Assembly (NCBI GenBank): GCA_916613615.1
Contig: OU744732.1
Coordinates: 58,612,727-58,676,726 of the forward strand
Direction of reading: 5' to 3'
Source: Steromphala cineraria
Taxonomy: Eukaryota; Mollusca; Gastropoda; Trochida; Trochidae
Length of the DNA: 64,000 nucleotides
Below are positions 51,801 through 62,174 of this stretch, in pieces. Below the pieces are notes generated by a model. The model had not been told where the DNA came from. It searched no databases and saw nothing but the letters and a program-made list of their open reading frames with translations. Position numbers and translations under genes: made by a program. Every line of letters starts with the position of its first letter. Position 1 is the stretch's first letter.

Positions 51801-54032
51801 TGATCAAATTTGTTATTTGTTATCATATGTTGGTATGTCATGAAGAACAATTTTGAAAATATGTTTGTTTAAATATGATCAAATTGATCTTGCAGATCCA
51901 AATACATAATACATAAATTCATTTATTGATTTTAATTTTGTCAGTTAAGTCGAATTATGCCCAACAGTGTACATAAAGTTGGTATGATTCAGTTTTTTTA
52001 TTAGAACAGTTTCTTTCATATCCTGGATTTTGTTTGTTAATTGGTGTGACAAAAATTAATCGGCAATATGATAAGGAAAACCTATACATATTGTGCAATT
52101 TGCGGGGGATATAGCTCGACCATGTCAGCTGCTTGTTGTTTCGGAAGAAGGATGTTATGTGTCTTTCAGATGAGACGTTGGTGTGTGTGATGGCCTTGTC
52201 AAGTAAATGACGAAGGTAGTTTTTGCAACCTGAAAGTAAATCAAATTTGTAATATCATTTATCTTTTTCATGAACAAATCTCTGATTACATTGATATTTG
52301 ATAGTTTTTTTGTTATCATGGATGATGTGGTCAGTGAAAACATACCATCATTGGGCGTTATGCTTTTTGGTTTATATACTCAGAAGAAAAAGTTAAGTGC
52401 CACCAGAATTTAAACGAAGGTTTAACAAATATACTAACTCACATGTATTCCTAATGAAAGAGATGCATAAATGGGTAGTAAGTAATATTGTTGCTTATAT
52501 TTTTTAATATCATAACTAGAAAGACCTGAATATGGTTTATTTCATTTAGTCTATGATAAAGATTGCATGCAGTAGTTTAAAAATTTGTAAAAATTTTGTT
52601 TTATAAATATGTTTTTATAGGGATGTTAATTGCAAGGTCAATAAAAGCATGCATACATTCATTAATAACAAAATGGGTAGATCGATCCACAAACATAGCT
52701 ACATAGATACCGATACACAAGTATAGGTAGACTGATAGACAAACATAGGTACACTGATACACAAGCAAAGGTACACCAATACACAAACATAGTTTAAACG
52801 GCATATGAATATAAGTACATAGATAAACAAACATAATTATAATGATACACAAACAAAGCTACACTGATACCCTAACGTAGGTATAGGAATTCACACATAT
52901 AGGCACACCGATACACAAATATAAGTACATAGATACCGATACATACATATGTATACACTGATACACAAACTTAAGTGCATAGATACCCTACGTACGTAGT
53001 ACACCAATTCACTCATGTATACACTGATAAACCGAGATAGGTACACCAATACCCAAACATAGGTACACCAATTCAAAAAAATAGGTACAACGATGCAAAA
53101 TCATAGGTACACCAATTCAGAGATATAAGTACAACGATACACAAACAGAGCTACATCAATACACAAACAAAGGAACACAGATAATCAAACAAAGCTTCAT
53201 CGATACACAGACACAGGTACATCAATATACCAACAAAAGGTGAACCAGTACACAAACACCGGTACTACAAAACACAAACCTAGGTACACCGATACACACA
53301 TTTACGTCCACTGGTACACAAACACAGGTACTACGATACACAAAGAAAGGTACACTGATACACAAACACAGGTACTATGATACACAAACACAGGTACTAC
53401 AAAACACAAAAACAGGTACTACGATACACAAAGAAAGGTACACTGATACACAAACATAGGTACATCGAAACACAAACATAGGTACATCGATACACAAACA
53501 CAGGTACACTGTTACACAAACATAGGTACACTGATACACACTCATATATATCAGGTATACGGATACACAAACAAAGGTACTACGATACACTAACATAGGT
53601 GCACTGATACTCAAACACAGATACTACGATACACAGACATATATACATCGATACACAAACATAGGTACATCGATACACAACATAGGTACATCGATACACA
53701 ACATAGGTACACTTAAACACTAACATGGGTGCACTGATACACAAACACAGATACTACGATACTCAGATATAGATACATCGATACACAAACAAAGGTACAA
53801 CGGTACACAAACACAGGTACTACGGTACACAAACATAGATACAGCGTCAATAATCATTGGAACATAGATACACAAAGGAAAATTTCAAATCCAAACCCTC
53901 ATACCTAGTTCATACCATACAAAACACAATTTTTCTGTCAGCTTTCTTTATCACTCCATACAAACCTCTCATTTGCCCAAAATAAGCTTTTGATATTAGA
54001 TCTTTAGACTACTTACTTTTGTCAGCAGTCAT
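48874..54032 (-). CDS. PHYHIP C-terminal-domain-like protein, exon 2 interrupted by a tandem-repeat element
   Basis: Exons on the minus strand: 54032-54017 (M-T-A-D-K plus one base), 52229-52111 continued at 49812-49174, and 48903-48874 (ends D-E-V-D-V-I-S-K-F, TGA). Splice sites CAAAA|GTAAGT and TTACTTTCAG, then CCG|GTAAGA and ATCTTTCAG, are in matching phase, and an in-frame TAA lies upstream of the ATG. Without the insert the total is 267 residues. Family-like features are AYWREVDNNGRV, SPFGPIRVVFP, LYFTDFYC, HFVTLVL, VEVLYTESVNLGEL, and WGGVPKDTRCATCNP near the end. PHYHIP (phytanoyl-CoA hydroxylase-interacting protein) relatives are abundant in molluscs, with unknown function there. The 2298-bp insert has no usable GT/AG at its edges, so this allele is probably broken unless the insert is removed by cryptic splicing. 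Confidence 0.75.
49856..49905 (+). repeat. (CCGT)n microsatellite
   Basis: About twelve perfect CCGT units next to the terminal hairpin of the element. The related element at 11161 has the complementary GGAC units in the same relative place. Confidence 0.95.
49915..51870. repeat. 168-bp satellite array with trimeric higher-order pattern
   Basis: AAGTCCTGTCC recurs at 50249, 50418, 50586, 50754, 50923, 51091, 51259, 51426, 51594 and 51761 (167-169 apart), with an older unit at 50081. Variants (GCCTTATTGG...CTGTTGG, GCCTTTTTTGG...CTATTGG, GCCTTATTGG...CTGTGGG) repeat every three units (505 bp) in the first part and then every two units. The period is a multiple of three and gives repetitive open frames on the minus strand that are not genes. 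Confidence 0.9.
52690..53860. repeat. 22-bp minisatellite in intron 1 of the PHYHIP-like gene
   Basis: Dozens of degenerate units of GATACACAAACATAGGTACA type run through about 1.2 kb with spacing near 21-23 bases. The complement gives Val-Tyr-Cys-rich frames that are artefacts of the repeat. Confidence 0.85.
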
Positions 54033-54059
54033 GGCGGAATATTACATCGACAGGTTGGT

Positions 54060-56780
54060 TGTTCAGGTCTGGAGGTAATAATCGATCATAAAATCAATAT
54101 GCTGATGAAAGACAGTACTTTTCTATGCATTGATGAGTTGAAGTCGCTGTTACTAATTCATGTTATTGACGTCACAGTATTGTGACAACAGTGTTTTTTT
54201 GAAGAATTTACTACATTTTAGTCATCCAGTGAACGCCTACAGCCAAGCGGCGTTCGTCAGAAACAGATGCTTTAAACCTTGTTCATTAACTGTTTTACAT
54301 TGCCCACATTCTCAAATAGTTTTGAAATTATCTTGCATCCCTCTATTTTTAATCTCTTGTATTCCTTTTCATTTGCTACTTACATACTATGTGTTATCCT
54401 TTATCCCTAGCAAATTAATGGTTCATTCAAGGGTAAGTATGCTTTTGATATAAGATGTAAGTATCCTGTTTTGTATAAGATGTCAGATACAAAATAATTC
54501 ATTGGCCAAGCTTTAGAAGTTAGCTTATTCCATTTATAAAAACTCTGTTAATGGTCTGGTTAGACAGGTGTTGCTAATGTCCCTTGAAGAATGTATATGT
54601 ATAGCTGTATATTCCCCTCCCTCCACACATACACACCACATCCCAATTCTCTTTATCTCTCTCTTTCGTTCTCTCCTGTTTACTTTGAGTATGCTAACTT
54701 GGTTCTCAAGTGCTTTATAACTCCTGCTTTCCATTGAACATTTAACACATAAACACATACACACGGATGTCTTCATGCATCAGTCATTTCCGTACCTATT
54801 TATTAATCGAACAACAATAAACAATATACAGACAAAAAACATGATCATTAAACACACTATTACAAAAAGCACACACAATCACCCATTCATTGTCATATAT
54901 TATTTCAACACAAATATAATCTAAGATAATTATTGTTTCCTTTTAGTATAAAATGTACCTACTTTCATCTGAATCCATTGCTCAATATCAATCAACAGGG
55001 TAGTTTGTTGAGGTCTTGAAGAATCAAGTTTCCATGTAATCAAATGTAAAAGCGATAATAAATATTGAAAGAGAAACGAAAAGTAAGCTATTGCCTTTCC
55101 TATTTCCTATCAATAGATTATGACGTTGCTCGTGACATTAATAAAACTTTATCAAGGTAATGCAATGAATTTGAATGTTGAGGTATGAAAGAGTCAGATA
55201 TACTAACTGTGTAAAATCATTAATACTAGATGTGATAGAATATTATACTGAAAACAAAACAGAAAAAGAGCTTGCTGTTGGGATAATAGGAAGCCGGAAA
55301 AAAAATATAAACTTATCTTCTTAAAATCGTTTCATTAATTAGAAATAATTTCTTAAAACAATATTGATATCTAGTTTTGACGATGAACTGTGAAAGAAAA
55401 ATGTTTTTGAAATCATGCAATGTTACATAATGTTCCAGCAGGCGCTCGTAAGTTTCAATGCATTTTATGACTCATGAGACATGATATGCTCAAAGGAATT
55501 GTCCTTATCCGTTTCAATAATTAAACATGGATTTCATATATATACTCAATGTTAAAAAATATATACAATTCCGATTTTCAGCGTCTAATTTTTCTCTGGA
55601 ACATTTCATCATCCATAAGATGTACATGTAAGATTGGTGAAGAGTCGCGATTTGACTTTGATTTCTAAACGTATTTTTCATGTACGATTTTCAATATTGC
55701 TCCAAGGCGTTGGCCCTTTTAAGAAACCTTATGAATCAGAGTCTATGGCTAAGTATTTGAGTGTTTTCTCTGTATCATCAATCGTTAAAATCCTTTATTA
55801 CATTGAAACAATACGCTTTAGTGTCTTCTAACGGATACCTAAGTGATACACGTTTCGAGGGCGTAGACTTCGAGTAATGGCCCAATTTCCCGAAAAGTTC
55901 CTGAATTCCAATCACTGCTTTATCAGGGGGTAGAGGAAATGACAAAGCACGAATTCATTTCAAGCGTGTACAAACGCGATTTCCATATCCGATTTTTAAG
56001 GAAAATTAAGAGAGTAAATGTTTGATACATTTATAAAAAGTAAGACAATAAAAAGATCCACTTTCAGGAAGTCATATATGGATTAAAATGGACATTTCAT
56101 TATGATTCGTGGAATCGTGAATCCTCCTATCCCCTAAATGTTTGCATTTTCAATTCCTTATTTAACCGAACTTACAAAAGGAAGTAGTTAAAAGGAAGTA
56201 TAGTTGAAAGCTTTTGGAATATGATTTTGGGTTGTCATATACGTTTTATCAGATCGCTTTCTGATGTACATGTATTATTTTTTCAGATATATATGACATT
56301 AGGAATTGTATTATACATTAAAAGAATTAAAGGTTTAATGTTCCTAAGCACAGTGCAAATACGTTATCATCTGTCATTACTCTCAGTATAATAAACAGTA
56401 TTTCAATATACTCTGACCTGTTTTAGTTTATATGATGTTTCTACGATTTGATTGATTTTAGCCTTTATAGAAAAACATTACATTTTATATCATTTCTTAA
56501 ATAAAAAACATGGAGGATGCAATAATGCCCATAGTACTTAGAAAATCCGGCGATAGGATGTTTTTGTAATTGATGTATGAAATCACATTAACCTTTTTCC
56601 TCCCAATGTTCCCATGTTGGAACCTGTCCTTCAAATCCTGTAACCTTTATTTCGTATAAATGAGCTTATGTTTTGCTTTGGCCACGTTAATATTGACATG
56701 ATTACCTAAATATTTCAAATATTTTAACACATACATTAATGTAGATAAATGCCAATTTCCTTTCTCGATAAGAATTGTAA
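54060..56780. other. Intergenic DNA, nothing recognised
   Basis: AT-rich. A pyrimidine-rich stretch lies at about 54640-54675. No open frame with a domain and no shared repeat. Confidence 0.45.
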
Positions 56781-56785
56781 AGTCA

Positions 56786-57060
56786 ATTCACGTGCACAAC
56801 TCACATGCTTGCTACGACTGCTTCCTGTCCTACTGGGCATGCGTGGAAATGACGTCACTTCCTTTGAAAAGACAATTTTTGGTTCCAAACATAGGAACGC
56901 AAGTCATAAATATTTAGATTTTGATATATATTTTACCTATCTTAAGCTTCATTCCACTGATCCGACAGAAGGAGGCTGGGAAGGACGAGCCACAGGAAAC
57001 ACAGGAAACCATGGCGTCAGCCTCCGACCAGAGGGACGACAAGAGCGATTGCCTAGGCAA
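56786..57060 (+). promoter_or_regulatory. Candidate promoter and first coding exon of a plus-strand gene
   Basis: A cluster of classical sites is seen: CACGTG (56789-56794), TGACGTCA (56850-56857), and ETS-like CTTCCT at 56821 and 56858. Then GAAACCATGG at 57005-57014 is a strong start context. The frame reads M-A-S-A-S-D-Q-R-D-D-K-S-D-C-L-G and reaches a donor-like AA|GTAAAT at 57061, with a stop soon after. The region is less AT-rich than its surroundings. No second exon could be identified before the window ends. Confidence 0.35.
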
Positions 57061-57525
57061 GTAAATGTTACCTCGAGGTTGGCGCCATATGACGTATGGT
57101 GCTTCTCTGGAAATGATCATTCCATAGTCAAAGGCATTCAAGCACCAATGATTAGTAATGAACAGAATGAAGATCAACAATCCGGTAATCTGTCATGCAG
57201 GATTATTTGGAAGACATGCACATAATTAAGTTTTAAACCTAAAAAGTTGAACTATTTGGATAGTCCATCATAGGGGAGGAAGGTTTCCTGTTACAAGCGA
57301 AAACTAAATGGAATTGTTTAAGTCTGTCTTTAAGCTTTTTATATCGACTTGCTTTGTATAGATATTTTGATATACCAAATTCTTTACTTCTTCTGGAAAG
57401 CTGAAATGTATTTGAATATTAATAAGATGAGGAATGATTGCAAAAGGTCGAGATCATAATTTCGGTTTCTTTTCTGATTATGTCAAAAAGTGATTTGAAC
57501 CCCTGTAATCCAACCAATGTTGAAC

Positions 57526-57660
57526 GATGCGCGGAAATATGCCAATGAAAAAAGAACTGGCTGATCCCTTTGAATTGGACAATCTAGTTAATACAAGCTG
57601 TTGGATCGGCCTAAAGTAATCAGCCAGTTCTTTTTCCATTAGCTGATTTCCGCGCATGCG
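57526..57660. repeat. Inverted repeat, arms about 40 bp
   Basis: ATGCGCGGAAAT and AAAAAGAACTGGCTGAT on the left are complemented by ATCAGCCAGTTCTTTTT and ATTTCCGCGCAT on the right, with about 50 bases between. Confidence 0.65.
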
Positions 57661-58111
57661 TGACACGGACCAGGTGGGTTGGTAGCTAGATGTAACATGA
57701 GGACTTATACATTACAGCTATTTTTAACTAGATCGGGAGAGCACAAAAGCACAGCAGCCACGAAACTGAGGGTTTTTGCCCATCCGCCTTCTCAACAGCG
57801 AACATTAAATGGACATTTTTAAGGAACATTATATCAACTGATTATTGTACATATAGGTATCTTGTTTTAAATTGTATTCATAAATCTTCTTTTTAAATGT
57901 GTCAGTGTCATGTATAACTGAAACCGGTTTCATTGTGAGCTTACGACACTGCTTTAGATCAAAAGGGATATTTTTCTAATTTTAAATGGGCAGGTCAAAT
58001 TGTTATAGATTTATGACTTATTTAAGATTTCGACAATGACACTCATTTCGATTTTAAGCAAATTAATTTTTCACATATTCGAGAATTTTCTGTTGAAATG
58101 AACACATAGAG

Positions 58112-58247
58112 AATACCAAAATCATTCCCTATGGATACCGTATTTATTACAACGAGTGGCTTGTAAACTCGCTTTCCCTCGTTAGATATGTTTACAGGCC
58201 ACGAGTTGTAATAAATACGGTATACATAGGGAATGATTTTGGTATTT
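58112..58247. repeat. Long foldback element with CTCGCTTTCCCTCG centre
   Basis: AATACCAAAATCATTCCCTA on the left and its complement on the right bracket further paired sequence (CGTATTTATTACAAC). The centre is near 58180. Confidence 0.75.
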
Positions 58248-59289
58248 TATTTATTAAACACGAATTAACGACCGTAATTTATTGACATTAAAATGAAATA
58301 TTCTTCACATTGTGTTGAGGCGCATATGAATACAGCTTGATTTTGCGTCAGTGACGTCACAATGTGTAACTGTTAAGGATGTAATATCGCAGGAAAATAG
58401 TCCGTGACTTTAGCGCATAGATTTGGGCTGAATAACTGATATCTGAATAACATTTGTTAACATTCAAGTTCACGTTCAAGAAATACATAACACAGATTCA
58501 AACCTGAATATTCATGAGTAACAATGTCCGTCAGAGGAGAGCACAACAGCGTTCACGCTTGCTGTCAAATTCAGTCCAGCTTATGCTTAACAGTCATCAT
58601 AATCCGTGAGACACATTAATGATTCCCCCGTATATTGGAGTCGAGAAAATGGAGTGCACTGGAACGAAACGAGTGACGGGGGTCCGAGATTGACTCGACA
58701 TATTAACGTTGACAGTGGAAGGAGATCACTCGCACTCGCTGTTGCTGTGTGTGACGGAAGTACAAGCGTACCAGGCTGGTCGTTGTTGCTGCTGACGATC
58801 CATGGAAATATTGCTGTAACTGTTGATGCTTTGCACGTTAAGATGTCCTGATATCTGCATGATTTCAGTTGGAAGAATGTTCTGGCCAGTGAGCTTCTGC
58901 ACACGGTATTTGCGTGATGAATGGTTCGTGAATCGTCAATTGTCCAAACCAGCTGATTTGACCATTCGTTATGTTGCATGTTTTTAGGGAAAATAAAATT
59001 GAATTACCACCACAAATGTTTAAATTATATGTTTAAATGACTTTCAGTTGTGTCTGTAGTAAAAAAGGTCGTATGTTTGTCTATTTTAATGGCTACATGT
59101 ACATTCTACCTGCTCGTGAAAGTAATGAATGAAGTTTAGTTGTAACTTTAAATGAAAAAAGTAGTTGGGGCATCGTGACCTCGGGTCATCACCATGGATT
59201 GACCAATCAGAGGCGGCGCTTGCAGTATCTGACATCCATGTATGTTAGATACCAAAAATATCTCGAAGTGTTCTCACTCACATGTGTGT
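58248..59289. other. Insert-like DNA in the copy-5 flank
   Basis: In the copy-1 flank, sequence equivalent to about 58103 and to 59290 is directly continuous (near 1150), so about 1.2 kb including the 58112 foldback is extra here. A less AT-rich stretch (58580-58980) has a 130-codon frame on the minus strand and an 81-codon frame on plus. Neither resembles a known protein. Confidence 0.45.
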
Positions 59290-60729
59290 AAAAATTTAAA
59301 TTAACTGATTGATAAAAACACGTTTTTGTCCAAGAGTTTATCTCAATAGTGTTCATGATTGTTACAAATTCTGTACTGAAATGTTTTAATGTTATACGTC
59401 TTAGGTTCGTTACATTTACCGGAATAGCGATCAAAAAGTTGAAAAATATTGCATATTTGTATAAACGATTATTATCAATATCTATAAAGATTTTACATTA
59501 AACAAAAAAACAAAAACTTTAAAGGGTTTCAATAAATTTATTAAACAGCCAACATTGTACATGTATGAAGATGCATGAATTAATCCATAAATAACAAGAA
59601 TTATCAGAAGATGTCATAATCAACTGGTCGTCAGTAAGAAACATTCATCTTACAATCTGTCTATCTAATCCATAGATCTACTCCACCTTTCGCGCTTAAA
59701 TTGTCTAAATATGGGCATGATATATAGAGGATATTATATGAGTGTCCATGACATACTATGATTACGACACGAGTGGCTAAATATCAGTATTTCCCGAGCG
59801 AGAGCGAGGGATATCCTGATATTTAGGCACAAGTGTTGTAAACATAGTATGTCATGGGCACGAATATAATATTCTGTTTATTACCGTAGTCCCAAAATTA
59901 AAGAAAATACTCAAAAAATACTTCCAAGCATAGGCGGACTAGCCGCCGCCGGCCCGTAGAGATTGTGACGTCATAGGTGAAGCGTGACGTCAAAGCATTG
60001 TTTATTACGTGACGTCACAATGTAAAAGTGATATTTTGCCCTAGGGCAACATATGAAAAATATGAACCTCAATATGACTGCCCTCGTAGGTAATAAAATG
60101 AAATATGAATTATTGTTTCTAATCAACGTATAATCAATTTGTAAAAAGTTCAAACGGCAGACGCCACAAAGGAATGTAAAAAATCTCAATATTGGGATCG
60201 CAAAAAACGGAAAAGATGTTAAAAAACGCCAAAACTAGGTATGTTGGCGGTTTTAAATCACATATCAAAAACAAAGATTAAACTTTGCTCTTAAGACACC
60301 ATATACACCACCATGCAAGACCTTTACTTGCATGGACCATAATGACTGGCGTGTTTAGTTTCTTAGCTGTACTCAAAATCTATATATTTGTCATTCGCCT
60401 AGTTCATGCGGATTTAATGCAACGTCAAACCATTATGAATCTCTTGATTATGTTTTTAAGTCAAAATGTTGCTCAGCATGAGTGATACACAATCAAGGTA
60501 CTAAGAAAGATGTTTGGATACCGTTGTATATGTCTGTATGTTCTCGTTTTTTCAATGTATACACGTCCATTGCTGTGTTGATTGGTTGATTATTTTCATA
60601 TTTTCAGCTGTTTTATTGTCTTTGCACTGAGAACATTACGTCGCTTTAAATTTTAACCACTGTGCAAATATTTTACGTGTTTTTTCAAATGGTCAATATC
60701 AGTGATATAGAGATCGAAACTAATTTAAG
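59290..60729. repeat. 3' flank of BTB copy 5
   Basis: Matches 1150-2218 downstream of copy 1 in the same orientation, interrupted by the foldback region 59717-60095. Confidence 0.65.
59729..59874. repeat. Long foldback element with CCGAGCGAGAGCGAGGG centre
   Basis: Left-arm TCCATGACATACTATG and right-arm CATAGTATGTCATGG pair, as do GGCTAAATATCAG and CTGATATTTAGGC. The centre is near 59803 and is the complement of the 12956 centre motif with small changes. Confidence 0.75.
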
Positions 60730-62174
60730 CTATTTCCATATAAGTGCTGGAATCTGCCCTTCTTCAACAATACTTTGGTAAAAAGTGCCTTTGTATTTGA
60801 AAAAGGTGAACTCGACATCACCTACACTGACCTTTGGTACTCCTCCTGAACCGCTGTAACAATCCATGGAAGTAGAAAAGAATACATAGAGATTGTAAAC
60901 ACGGCCACTCTGAACTAAGACTGGACCAGTAAACATTATGTAATTGACTGTGTTACTCAGAGTGCAGTTCCTTTCCTTTTCAGGGTGAGATATCAAGTGG
61001 TCTTTGTCATCACACAGCTCGATATCGAGGTTTGGGTTTTGCTCTGTGTCTGACCCATACAGTTGAACACCCAGAAGAGTGATGTCTCTGTTGGTAGAAA
61101 CGATATAGCACAGATATCACCCATAAAGGCAGATGGTTGAATTGTGCTGAATCTGTTTACATAAAGAAAAGATTTCCCTTCAAGCTTCACCCTTTTATCT
61201 GATTTAAATGGGCTGATGTCAAAACTTGTCTTAACAATTCTGTCCATGACCTTCACTCTTTCATCCCCTGTCAGTATTCCAGAAGGACCAACATTTTCGG
61301 CAATGAACTCCAGCGACAAACTAGCAAACCGTATCTCGTACACCATCTCATCCAGGCCTTCCTCATGTTTTCGTGGCTTGGACTCAGACCTTCTCTCTCA
61401 CATTCTGCTTTGGTCCAGGAAAGGGGAACTTCAAATACTTGTTCCTCCTTGATGTTAAGATTTCTTGATTTAAGGAATGTCCCGAAACATCCAGAGCAGA
61501 GCTCGAAAAATGCTGCAGATTTGATCACTGTTGGACCTGCTTTAGACAACATGTTCAGAGCCTCTTGTTCCAAGTCCGTCTCTCCGTATCCATGACTCTT
61601 CTCCAATATTTCACACAGATTTTCCTCAGAGAGAGAACCCTTAAGAAAAGAGGTTGACTGCTTAAACAGTGTCTCCACGTCATATTTTCTCGAAGAATAC
61701 AGAAGATCAGCAACATTCTCAGAGTTGATGGTACAGGAGTCCGTGTAGAGAAATCTGCAACCAATAACATGTCATAAAAGAGTATGCTAGCCTTCCTTTT
61801 CTCCAAAACTTACGTGAGGCTAATTCTAGGTACTTATCCAAATCAAAATTATATGGTAATTCAACTCAGATACACAGGTAAGTGAACACACATTATGATT
61901 TTGTAGTTGTAAAATCTACATACCTGAGAAAGTCTTTAAAGACGTTGACCTCTATATCAGGGATAGTTATCTCCCTTTGCTCCGCCATACGACCACAGAA
62001 CATGGCGTGGAAGACACAGCTCCTGCTGGCAAGAACCACTTGTTTCTCAGATCCAACAAGGAAAGTGATGTCAGTGAAATCTTCTGTCTCCAACATGTGT
62101 AGGTTACACTCAGTGACAGACTTGCCTCGCTGCCAACTGTCTACAAATCCAGACTGGTTGCTTGAAGTCGCCAT
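60730..62174 (-). pseudogene. BTB-BACK-PHR protein, copy 5, frameshifted
   Basis: Exons at 62174-61924 and 61754-60730 are recognisable, with GTATGT and TTTGCAG intron ends. Compared with copy 1, exon 1 lacks 18 bases (six residues, RAHRYV, of the BTB fold). Exon 2 has one base missing near 61355 (in the codons for KVLGEMVYEIRF) and one near 61100 (an A run in the codons for ISFSANRDI). In-frame indels of -9 and +3 bases account exactly for the remaining length difference. The PHR end is in the original frame (VEEGQIPALIWK). It is the sister of copy 1 (shared GYGETDLEQ). Either a recent pseudogene or, for the single-base losses, assembly error. Confidence 0.8.

Larger units (their letters stand above)
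49813..52110 (-). mobile_element. Pearl/Helitron-like non-autonomous element inside a coding exon
   Basis: Read on the minus strand it starts ATCCCCCGCAAATTG, has a core of about 11-12 tandem 168-bp units and a (GGAC)n tract, and ends in a hairpin (CCCCCGCAAC / GTTGCGGGGG, loop with TTCGT) followed by AT. It separates codons Y (52113) and K (49812) of the PHYHIP-like gene, and its 2298 bp are an exact multiple of three. The plan matches bivalve 'pearl' elements and Helentron-associated repeats (family knowledge); the class is inference. A degenerate relative is at 11161-11400. Confidence 0.75.

Noticed and set aside
53375..53614. Tyr/Cys/Val-rich minus frame, possible small secreted protein
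   Set aside because: Product of the 22-bp minisatellite.
52690..53860. CRISPR-like array of short repeats
   Set aside because: Degenerate 22-bp units lie end to end with no unique spacers, inside a eukaryotic intron.
56749..57225. 158-codon plus-strand frame as one protein
   Set aside because: It starts upstream of the promoter-like sites, and its frame differs from the better-placed ATG at 57011. Probably chance.
58587..58979. 130-codon minus-strand frame
   Set aside because: No recognisable motif, an equally open frame on the other strand, and it lies in an insert-like segment. Not enough to call a gene.
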